Source of the DNA: Litorimonas sp051251645
GTDB lineage: Bacteria > Pseudomonadota > Alphaproteobacteria > Caulobacterales > Maricaulaceae
Length of the DNA: 64,000 bases
Assembly (NCBI GenBank): GCA_051251645.1
Contig: JBPOEY010000003.1
Coordinates: 62,001-126,000 of the forward strand
Direction of reading: 5' to 3'
Shown one piece after another: positions 26,581 to 34,332 of the stretch (positions are counted from its first letter, which is position 1; the number at the start of each line of letters is the position of its first letter). Made by a program: the position numbers and the translations under genes. A model generated the notes under the pieces. That model saw nothing but the letters and a program-made list of their open reading frames with translations, searched no databases and had not been told where the DNA came from.

Positions 26581-28647
26581 CTAGAAGGCTTTTGATATAT
26601 CGAGACGGAGGAACGGACCGTCCAGATCGCGGTTACGGCTTTCGATTTTGTTGATCGTGCCATTATCTCTGCGACCGCTATAAATTATGCGCGAATAATC
26701 AGATTTTGAGTTCGTCAGTTCCGAGAGACGCGCTTGGACTGTCATGCCAAACATATTTTTATGTTCGACAAAGACGTAGTGGTCATCGGCATCAATATCC
26801 TGCCGTACGATGATGTTGGTTTGGTAGCGCGGGGCTGTCTCTAACGCGGTGAACCGACCGCCCCAGGCCCAATTCGTTCCTGTCAGATCATGCCTGTAGT
26901 CAAGGCGGATCGACTGCGTTTGAAGATCGCTGATCTGGCGCGTGAATCCTTTGACGGGATCGACAACCGCTGAGTCACGCCATGTTGCATTCAGGTCAAA
27001 TTGTGCGCCGTCTAGTCCAAAGGCCGCCCCCATAAGGGTCGCTGTGAGCTGTACCGTCTGTCGTGAGGCTTGATCAATATTGCCGACGGCATCGCCACTC
27101 TCTCCGATGGGGATGCGGTCAACCAGATCGCTGATCTCCTCATGCGAGGCTTCGACTGCGAGCCTGGCTCCACCGGACCACCGCCGCTCAATCCGTCCTA
27201 ACAAGGTCCAACTTTGCGGCGGAACTAGGTCCGGGTTAGCCGCCGTTTCGAATTCGTCGACGAGAGAGACTGAGGCGAGGAAATCGCGAAAATTGATCTG
27301 CCCGACGTCGCGCGACAGGCGCGCCGATGTGGTCAGATTTGTCGTCGGATTCCATGCTAAGGAGAGAAAGCCTTTGGGTCGAACGAAAGATCGTTTGACG
27401 TCGCCTTGTTTCAAAACGGAATATTCTGCTCCGGCCAAGGCTTGCATCGACAAAGAGGAAGTCAGCGTGCGCGTATGCGACAATGTGCCTTCATAACGGA
27501 GCTCTTTGATCAGCGCGTCGTTGGTCCGCGGCGTGCCGGAGACATTTAATTCCGTGCCAAGGTCAAGGCGGTTTAACGCGACCTCAGAGGCGGCTTGCCA
27601 GCTTGCGTCTTGGCTATTGCGCCAGTCGAATTCCGCCCGGGCAATTGTCTCTAGGGTTTCGATCTCCTCGGCAAATGTTTGACGCCCGATGCGCCCATTG
27701 GCTTGTGTGAAAATATCAAGCGTATTGGCGAGGTCGCGCGTTTCATAGTCAATCAAACCGATGAGCTTAAGCTTGCCGAAAGCGACAGGGTGTTGCGTAT
27801 CGCCGTCAAATCGCAGCGTCACCCGGTCTTCGGAAAAGAGAGAGTTGACGGTTCCATCGATACCGCCGTCCGCGATGCGCTGTGTGTCTGAAAACTGAGG
27901 TCGTAGAAAGTTGAATGTTTCAAGGGTGAGTTTACTATTCGCGGATCGATCATTGGCCCCGCTCCAGCCCAGTGTCGCCGTCGCGCGCGATATGTCGCCC
28001 TTAATTTCGACCCCTTCATTACGTGTCTCAAACACTGTGCCGTCGGCGCGGGTGAGTGTTTCCGGACCATAAAACCCGTCTCTGAGTTGATCCAACTCGA
28101 CCCCGAATCCCAAGGAAAGCTTGCCCGCCTGACGGGTCAAGGCGACAGCCCCGCGGGCGAGGGCGGCTTCGTTCCGGGGACGAAATTCTGGGGACCACCG
28201 CCACGTCCCGCTGGTCTGACCACCGCGTGTCACGATATCCGCAACCGGACCATTTAAACCTGGAATATCCAAGGTTTCACCGTCGACAATTTCAATATGG
28301 AGAACATTCGTCGCCGGAATACGAGACAGTTGCTCAAGCGGGGTTTCACCTTTTCCGGTAATGAGTTGCCCATTGATAAGTACATTGGCCCCGCCCGCCC
28401 CTAAACCCCGGTCTTCGCTTCCGGCGGTCAATTGAAAACCGGGGAGGCGTTCGATCATGTCCGCAGCGGTTCGCGGCGCGAAGGTATCAAAATAACGGGC
28501 ATCAAACTTCCGTAAGTCTTGCGCATGAGCGGGGCTGGCATGATGGATGAGCGCTAAGGCGACCGCACTCGCAAACAGGCGGGGTGACGTGCGAGTATGG
28601 CCCCTGCGGCCGATCAATTTTATGGGGGTCAAGTTTATCGATGTCAC
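26581..28647 (-). CDS. TonB-dependent outer-membrane receptor
   Basis: A 688-residue outer-membrane receptor that takes up a ligand using TonB energy. The signal peptide is about residues 1-43 (ASAVALALIHHASPAHAQ). The plug domain follows (TAADMIERLPGFQL, GGANVLINGQLITGKGETPLEQLSRIPATNVLHIEIVDG). The rest is an alternating beta-barrel that ends in an aromatic residue (LDISKAF), the usual barrel-insertion signal. No TonB box is clear. It belongs to the group of short receptors without a carboxypeptidase-like extension; the ligand is unknown. The gene is convergent with the ABM gene and only nine bases from it. Confidence 0.9.
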   Translation of the reverse strand: MTSINLTPIKLIGRRGHTRTSPRLFASAVALALIHHASPAHAQDLRKFDARYFDTFAPRTAADMIERLPGFQLTAGSEDRGLGAGGANVLINGQLITGKGETPLEQLSRIPATNVLHIEIVDGETLDIPGLNGPVADIVTRGGQTSGTWRWSPEFRPRNEAALARGAVALTRQAGKLSLGFGVELDQLRDGFYGPETLTRADGTVFETRNEGVEIKGDISRATATLGWSGANDRSANSKLTLETFNFLRPQFSDTQRIADGGIDGTVNSLFSEDRVTLRFDGDTQHPVAFGKLKLIGLIDYETRDLANTLDIFTQANGRIGRQTFAEEIETLETIARAEFDWRNSQDASWQAASEVALNRLDLGTELNVSGTPRTNDALIKELRYEGTLSHTRTLTSSLSMQALAGAEYSVLKQGDVKRSFVRPKGFLSLAWNPTTNLTTSARLSRDVGQINFRDFLASVSLVDEFETAANPDLVPPQSWTLLGRIERRWSGGARLAVEASHEEISDLVDRIPIGESGDAVGNIDQASRQTVQLTATLMGAAFGLDGAQFDLNATWRDSAVVDPVKGFTRQISDLQTQSIRLDYRHDLTGTNWAWGGRFTALETAPRYQTNIIVRQDIDADDHYVFVEHKNMFGMTVQARLSELTNSKSDYSRIIYSGRRDNGTINKIESRNRDLDGPFLRLDISKAF

Positions 28648-28918
28648 GATGGGTCGCCTCTGTCCGAACTAATGTGACGTGTCGGCTACAGCTGTTTTCA
28701 GCGAGAATGTTGGACCGAGTTTGAGGTTCTTTGTTGCGAAAACGCACCAACTTTAGCCAAGGACGATTTTATGGTGCGTGAAAGTTCCGGTTGCGGCCGG
28801 TGTAATCCACGCCTCCGCAGCGTCATGCTTAAGACACTCTTTCGCAGATCGGTCTTATTAAGGACAAAATTGTCTTCAAATTCGTCCGTGCTGGGCACAA
28901 TGAATGACTGGAGTTCCT

Positions 28919-29392
28919 ATGTTCACCAAACTCACCACCGCGACCCTCGTGACGTTTCTGTTCCTTGTCGCCTGCGATACCCCCGTTGAAACGAACGAGA
29001 TGGTTGAAATCCCGCCCACAGAAACGATGCCAACCGAAACAATGCCGGACGAGACTCCGCCCGCCGATCCGCAATCTGTGCAAGAGAATGCCGTGCAAAT
29101 CGACGGGCTCGACCTCAGAGGCACGTATGCAATGGAGGGTGTCGCCTGTGACGTACTCGCCGGGACAATGACCATCGCCGAGACGAACATTCGGCTGGCA
29201 GAAACCGTCTGCGAGATTGTCCAAGCGCGAGAGGTCAACGCCTCGACGATGGAATATGCGCTGAGCGATTGCCAGAGTGAAGACGCCGTCGAACCCGACA
29301 GAACGATTACGGTCGCACAAGATGAGTTTGGCAATCTCAACGTGACAAAGTGGACCGATCAGACGTTTGAATATAATGTCTGTCCGTCCTAA
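28919..29392 (+). CDS. putative lipoprotein, unknown function
   Basis: A 157-residue lipoprotein candidate: MFTKLTTATLVTFLFLVACD with the lipobox LVAC at the end of a clear signal peptide, then an acidic, Thr/Glu/Pro-rich linker (about residues 20-55). The folded part contains cysteines at GVACDVLAG, ETVCEIV, SDCQSED and the C-terminal YNVCPS, four in all, so two disulphides are possible. The ATG at 28919 with GGAG six bases upstream is preferred over an ATG at 28904. No family recognised. It is divergent from the TonB receptor gene. Confidence 0.75.
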   Translation: MFTKLTTATLVTFLFLVACDTPVETNEMVEIPPTETMPTETMPDETPPADPQSVQENAVQIDGLDLRGTYAMEGVACDVLAGTMTIAETNIRLAETVCEIVQAREVNASTMEYALSDCQSEDAVEPDRTITVAQDEFGNLNVTKWTDQTFEYNVCPS

Positions 29393-29949
29393 TCGCAGGG
29401 CCGGTCGCTGAAACTCAGCGGTCGGCTTTTCGCGTTTGCAGTAGGGGTAGATGAGGTTGGATGAAAATTTTGGTGTTGATTTGCAGGCAAATGCGAACGC
29501 TGAAAAAAACTAAAAATTCGATATAATTCCCATCTTTGTCATGCACGTATTGCTGTGTTGAGATCGCATTTTAGCTACGATCACTCTTGTTAAAATGACG
29601 GGCATTCTCGGCCCTGCGAGAATTCCCATTTTAGGCGAACAAAGATAAATTACGAACCTCAATAACTATTAATTTTGACAATCGGCGATTTTAAATTTAA
29701 CTTAGGATAAATTGGGTTGCCGTTCATTGCAGTGCGGATCAAAAAATAAAAACCAATGTACGACATAGCTGCGATAGGGCGTTAGGGGCCACGCTACCGT
29801 TTAAAATGAAACACGTCTTCCGCGTGCGATAGCGTATGCTGCGGACACCTCATTTTATATTTTTCCAAACTTATCATTTGCGACTGGCCTTTGACGCAGG
29901 CTGGTTTCCTAACCGCATGCGTCACATTTACGAATTTTAAGGGGCCTCC
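29393..29949. other. 557-bp AT-rich intergenic region
   Basis: No gene seen. An imperfect hairpin with TTTT (about 29402-29434) may end the lipoprotein transcript. The rest is AT-rich with several A/T tracts, and a GGGGCC stretch lies just before the downstream start codon. It probably carries the promoter of the beta-propeller gene; I could not define it. Confidence 0.5.
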
Positions 29950-31914
29950 ATGACGAAATTGACAGTAAATCACCACCACGCAAACGCGACTGGGGTTCGT
30001 AATTTCAAGAAACTTCTCTACGTAACTGTCGGGGTCGCATTGATGCTTCCCATGGCCGCGCAGGCTGATCCGTTGGCCTATGTCGTTCAGGAAACCACCA
30101 ATAGTATTTCGGTCATCGATACCCAGACCAATACAATTGTTAAGACAATAAGTGGGGTGGGCAATAACAATCTTGTTTCTATCGATTTCACCCAAGATGG
30201 TAGCCTCGCCTATATCACAGACCAATTTTCCCATCGGGTGATTATTATTGACGGTGCGACAGATACCGTTGCGGGCTCAATTTTTGTCGGCCTACGCCCA
30301 TCTGATGTTGAGTTCACATTGGATGATGAATTTGCCTATGTCACAAACTATGGTTCAAACACTGTTTCGGTTATCGACACGGCAACCAACTCTGTCGCGG
30401 CCACCATTCCGGTGGGATCACAACCCTTTGGCGTCGAATTCACGCCAGATGGAAATTTTGCTTATGTCGCCAATGAGAACTCGAGTATCTCAGTCATCGA
30501 TATCGCGACGCAAACTGTTGTTGACACAATCACTGTTGCAGGCCGTCCAAGACACGTCACCATCACGCCAGATGGTAACTTCGCTTATGTAACCAACTTT
30601 GTTACAAACTTTGTCACAGTGATCGACACTGCGACCCACGCCGTTGTCACGACCATTCCCGTTGGGGGCACGTCGCGCGACATCGAGATCACCGCAGACG
30701 GCGCTTTCGCCTACGTCATGGGGGGGAACACCCTTGATATCAAAGTAATTGATATCGCGACCAACACCATCACGGCGACCATACCAACACATAGCCCATT
30801 TGGCCTCAAATTTACTCCGGATGGCAGTCTGGCCTATGTTAGTAGCATATTTACAGCAACAGTTTCTGTAATCGACACGGCGACGAACACCGTTATCGAG
30901 GTTATTCCCGTTGCCCCCCGTCCCCGAGACATCGCGTTCAAACCTGACGCTTCCAATGAAAAGCCAACCGCCGCCGCTGGCCTAGACCAAGCCATCCGCG
31001 CGGGTGATACAGTAAGCCTCGACGGGAGCGCCTCTTTTGATGACAATACTGGATCCGTTGATCTTGGCTATAACTGGAGTTTTTCAAACCAGCCCGTAGG
31101 CAGCACGGCAATACTAACGGACGCCATGACCGCCACGCCGAGCTTTACCGCTGATCTGGCCGGCACCTATGACATCGCGCTCATTGTGACAGATGAAGGC
31201 GGTTTAGACAGCGACGCGGACAATGTGAGCGTCAGTAGCGACAATTTGGCACCGACCGCAGATGCGGGAGACGGCCAGTTGGTTGTTCTTGGATCAAACG
31301 TTTACTTGGACGGCTCTGGCAGTAACGATCCTGAAAATGATCCTTTGACATATGGCTGGGCCTTAACAGCCCCCGCTGGCAGCACAGCGGCGCTCAGTGA
31401 CCCCGCCAGTGCCACGCCGGTCTTCTCTACGGATGTAGAAGGGACTTACTCAGTGCAGCTTACGGTTAGTGATTTCCTCGGCGCTGGCACGCCGGATACG
31501 ACCGAAATTGTTGCGGCTTCGAATGGCGATTATGCCCTCAGTAAAATCATGGACGCCAATGCTTATGTGTTAGGTTTAAGCGACGCGGAGTTCACTAAAA
31601 AGGGCAACCGAAAAGCGTTCGGAAAGCTATTACGTAAGGCCGTATCAGAAATCCAGAAGGGCAAAACCTCTTCAGCGATCAAAAAGCTCGAGAAAGCGAT
31701 TGAGCGCACGGACGGATGCGCCCTGAACGGCACGCCAGATACAGATAAGAAACGAGATTGGATCACAAACTGCGCCGCGCAAGATGTCGTTTATGCATGC
31801 CTGACCGATGCTCTGGACGCCTTAAATAGTGATGCAGCCGGAACCGGTCAGGGAAAACCCAAGAAAGAGAAAAAGGCTAAAAAGCCTAAGAAGGCTAAAA
31901 AGGTGAAGAACTAG
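29950..31914 (+). CDS. secreted YVTN beta-propeller protein with two PKD domains and a Lys-rich tail
   Basis: A 654-residue exported protein. A signal peptide (residues about 20-40, LLYVTVGVALMLPMAAQAD) is followed by about seven YVTN-type beta-propeller repeats (residues 41-335) with recurring VIDTATNTVVATIPVG and FTPDGNFAYVTN. Two PKD-like domains come next (PTAAAGLDQAIRAGDTVSLDGS and PTADAGDGQLVVLGSNVYLDGS, residues 336-530). Last is a helical region with DGCALNG and NCAAQDVVYAC (cysteines) and a Lys-rich end (KPKKEKKAKKPKKAKKVKN). It is probably a surface/extracellular binding protein. From about residue 333 on it is encoded in a 1,038-bp sequence repeated in the next gene. Confidence 0.85.
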   Translation: MTKLTVNHHHANATGVRNFKKLLYVTVGVALMLPMAAQADPLAYVVQETTNSISVIDTQTNTIVKTISGVGNNNLVSIDFTQDGSLAYITDQFSHRVIIIDGATDTVAGSIFVGLRPSDVEFTLDDEFAYVTNYGSNTVSVIDTATNSVAATIPVGSQPFGVEFTPDGNFAYVANENSSISVIDIATQTVVDTITVAGRPRHVTITPDGNFAYVTNFVTNFVTVIDTATHAVVTTIPVGGTSRDIEITADGAFAYVMGGNTLDIKVIDIATNTITATIPTHSPFGLKFTPDGSLAYVSSIFTATVSVIDTATNTVIEVIPVAPRPRDIAFKPDASNEKPTAAAGLDQAIRAGDTVSLDGSASFDDNTGSVDLGYNWSFSNQPVGSTAILTDAMTATPSFTADLAGTYDIALIVTDEGGLDSDADNVSVSSDNLAPTADAGDGQLVVLGSNVYLDGSGSNDPENDPLTYGWALTAPAGSTAALSDPASATPVFSTDVEGTYSVQLTVSDFLGAGTPDTTEIVAASNGDYALSKIMDANAYVLGLSDAEFTKKGNRKAFGKLLRKAVSEIQKGKTSSAIKKLEKAIERTDGCALNGTPDTDKKRDWITNCAAQDVVYACLTDALDALNSDAAGTGQGKPKKEKKAKKPKKAKKVKN

Positions 31915-31984
31915 CCGGCCCTGATAGCCAATGTATTGATGATCTGACGCCTGATAAATGCGACGAATAACCGCAACTATCAGG
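30947..31984 (+). repeat. 1,038-bp direct repeat, copy 1 (PKD/C-terminal cassette)
   Basis: This segment is identical, as far as I can read, to 33006-34043, offset by exactly 2,059 bp. It encodes the last 323 residues of the beta-propeller gene and runs 70 bp past the stop, into an inverted repeat (CGCCTGATA with TATCAGGTG) before the sequences diverge. The protein parts are identical. Confidence 0.95.
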
Positions 31985-32548
31985 TGAAGGCTTCTTTGTA
32001 TTTTGCGATCAATCGGAGAATTTTTCCGTACCAATCGTATGCGCTTTGACTTGAAGTAACGGCCTTTCTTAGGATGGTGCGAGGTTATTCGCTTACCATT
32101 TTCATCGTTCCGTTAATCTCTGACTAGAAATAAGTGAGAGGCCTATTTTGGGCGTTTTTAGCCGCTCGTCGGTAGGTCTCCTTGCCGCACAGTGGAAGCC
32201 TAACGGATAGCCTATGCTTGCCCTCAGCCGCAAGGAAATGGATGTTTTGAGTGGAATCTGCCACGGAGTTTCTAGCGGGCTCAAACTGCGCCTTCGACAC
32301 TAGCGTTCGTTCAAGCAGGTGTCCCCGGGGCATATTGAGGTGACAAGCTGGTGACAGCAGGCCTCTTGCAAAACGGTGACAACCAGTCTCGATTGCAGTC
32401 GAGCACGCCCAAGTGACTGTTTTATATATCAAAATTTGTGGGGGAACTGGTGGAGCCTAGCGGAGTCGAACCCCTGACTTTTTTATTTTCCATTTGGGTA
32501 TATAGGCAAGATGTGTTTATGTCAGGGCGATCTTGGGGGTGAAATCAA
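31985..32548. other. non-coding spacer between the two PKD-cassette genes
   Basis: No gene I can support. A minus-strand open frame of 102 codons (32124-32432) resembles nothing I know. The plus strand has no good start with a ribosome-binding site until 32549. A tRNA-like 3' end lies at 32448-32478 on the minus strand. The region probably holds the promoter of the second cassette gene. Confidence 0.5.
32448..32478 (-). other. tRNA-Ala (or tmRNA)-like 3' end, possible attachment-site remnant
   Basis: On the minus strand the 31-nt sequence ends TAGGCTCCACCA, preceded by GGTTCGACTCC, the T-loop and acceptor 3' half of a tRNA-Ala- or tmRNA-like gene. No D-arm or anticodon arm lies 5' to it; that flank is A/T-rich. 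The T-stem is mutated (one mismatch). Integrases often recombine within tRNA 3' ends and leave such a fragment, so this may mark an old integration boundary. Confidence 0.5.
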
Positions 32549-33973
32549 ATGAATAACATACTTAAATCCACACTAATTATCTGCGCGTTACCGCTATTGG
32601 CGTTGCCTGCAAATGCGGCGGAGATTGATCCTGACAGTATTGAAATTGGCGCTGAGGTCCAAAGTTATCCATTTGGCGATTTTTGTTTCGCGAAAATTAC
32701 ATTCGAAGCCCGTGCTGATACCGACGACGACGAATATGGCTATGGCCGAGATAACTTTTTCTTTGCCATAGACGACCCTGAGGGAATTGTGGGTAGTGGT
32801 GTCAGTTTTGATGTCAATCGTTATGATGCCTTCACGACATTCGAATACCGACTACCAGTTTATCATGTCGGACCGTACACACTTCAATTTTTTGATGTTG
32901 TTGTTTCATATAGCAGAGAACGCGACGATCCGATTTCTGAGGCCATTGAAATTCCTCGTGATGTCCTACTCGCGGCAGGCGGGATATGTGCGGAAAGGGC
33001 AAATTACGCTTCCAATGAAAAGCCAACCGCCGCCGCTGGCCTAGACCAAGCCATCCGCGCGGGTGATACAGTAAGCCTCGACGGGAGCGCCTCTTTTGAT
33101 GACAATACTGGATCCGTTGATCTTGGCTATAACTGGAGTTTTTCAAACCAGCCCGTAGGCAGCACGGCAATACTAACGGACGCCATGACCGCCACGCCGA
33201 GCTTTACCGCTGATCTGGCCGGCACCTATGACATCGCGCTCATTGTGACAGATGAAGGCGGTTTAGACAGCGACGCGGACAATGTGAGCGTCAGTAGCGA
33301 CAATTTGGCACCGACCGCAGATGCGGGAGACGGCCAGTTGGTTGTTCTTGGATCAAACGTTTACTTGGACGGCTCTGGCAGTAACGATCCTGAAAATGAT
33401 CCTTTGACATATGGCTGGGCCTTAACAGCCCCCGCTGGCAGCACAGCGGCGCTCAGTGACCCCGCCAGTGCCACGCCGGTCTTCTCTACGGATGTAGAAG
33501 GGACTTACTCAGTGCAGCTTACGGTTAGTGATTTCCTCGGCGCTGGCACGCCGGATACGACCGAAATTGTTGCGGCTTCGAATGGCGATTATGCCCTCAG
33601 TAAAATCATGGACGCCAATGCTTATGTGTTAGGTTTAAGCGACGCGGAGTTCACTAAAAAGGGCAACCGAAAAGCGTTCGGAAAGCTATTACGTAAGGCC
33701 GTATCAGAAATCCAGAAGGGCAAAACCTCTTCAGCGATCAAAAAGCTCGAGAAAGCGATTGAGCGCACGGACGGATGCGCCCTGAACGGCACGCCAGATA
33801 CAGATAAGAAACGAGATTGGATCACAAACTGCGCCGCGCAAGATGTCGTTTATGCATGCCTGACCGATGCTCTGGACGCCTTAAATAGTGATGCAGCCGG
33901 AACCGGTCAGGGAAAACCCAAGAAAGAGAAAAAGGCTAAAAAGCCTAAGAAGGCTAAAAAGGTGAAGAACTAG
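32549..33973 (+). CDS. secreted protein with unrecognised N-terminal domain plus the duplicated PKD cassette
   Basis: A 474-residue exported protein. The signal peptide is residues 1-24 (LIICALPLLALPANAAE). An unrecognised, mostly beta domain with acidic stretches and two cysteines follows (about residues 25-152; FGDFCFAKITFEAR, GGICAER). From residue 153 to the end it is identical to the C-terminal 323 residues of the beta-propeller protein upstream: two PKD domains, the cysteine-containing helical module and the Lys-rich tail. The junction falls at the boundary of the 1,038-bp repeat, so the gene looks like a new N-terminus fused to a copied module. It has its own start codon and upstream spacer, so it is probably a separate transcript. 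Confidence 0.85.
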   Translation: MNNILKSTLIICALPLLALPANAAEIDPDSIEIGAEVQSYPFGDFCFAKITFEARADTDDDEYGYGRDNFFFAIDDPEGIVGSGVSFDVNRYDAFTTFEYRLPVYHVGPYTLQFFDVVVSYSRERDDPISEAIEIPRDVLLAAGGICAERANYASNEKPTAAAGLDQAIRAGDTVSLDGSASFDDNTGSVDLGYNWSFSNQPVGSTAILTDAMTATPSFTADLAGTYDIALIVTDEGGLDSDADNVSVSSDNLAPTADAGDGQLVVLGSNVYLDGSGSNDPENDPLTYGWALTAPAGSTAALSDPASATPVFSTDVEGTYSVQLTVSDFLGAGTPDTTEIVAASNGDYALSKIMDANAYVLGLSDAEFTKKGNRKAFGKLLRKAVSEIQKGKTSSAIKKLEKAIERTDGCALNGTPDTDKKRDWITNCAAQDVVYACLTDALDALNSDAAGTGQGKPKKEKKAKKPKKAKKVKN

Positions 33974-34043
33974 CCGGCCCTGATAGCCAATGTATTGATG
34001 ATCTGACGCCTGATAAATGCGACGAATAACCGCAACTATCAGG
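33006..34043 (+). repeat. 1,038-bp direct repeat, copy 2 (PKD/C-terminal cassette)
   Basis: Second copy of 30947-31984. The copies agree to the last shared base and diverge at 34044. Here the terminal inverted repeat is fully paired (CGCCTGATA with TATCAGGCG). Confidence 0.95.
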
Positions 34044-34332
34044 CGAAAGGGTTTCTTTTATATTCACGAAGAACGCGAAGGCTTGAACGCCATCTGAGTG
34101 AGTGTTCGTTCTGTGTCGATTACCGCAGTGTCCCCAAATATGCGTGAGCCCCCTTAGTCTTAGAGCGATTTCGACGAAACCGAATGATCAAAGGCCTGTT
34201 TCGCGCGACCATCCCTTACCCCACAAAACCCACACCCAGACCACACCTCCAACACACCCCACTCTTGCGACTCGGCTCGCATCCCCGTAACAGGCGAAAA
34301 TTTGCTTTTTCGCTGTGACGGATCGCGACGCT
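34044..34332. other. intergenic region upstream of carB
   Basis: About 290 bp with no gene seen. It includes a C/A-rich stretch (34213-34262) and ends with a GTG (34315) in the carB frame that I do not regard as the start. carA is not in the window. Confidence 0.4.

Noticed and set aside
32124..32432. 102-codon minus-strand frame between the PKD genes
   Set aside because: No known domain, no ribosome-binding site, and Arg/His-rich composition typical of a chance frame.
32124..32478. Possible split tmRNA (acceptor piece at 32448-32478 and coding piece further on, minus strand)
   Set aside because: No tag reading frame (an A-N-D-N type peptide) and no GG-TTCGAC 5' end could be found downstream on the minus strand, so only a tRNA-like 3' end is claimed.
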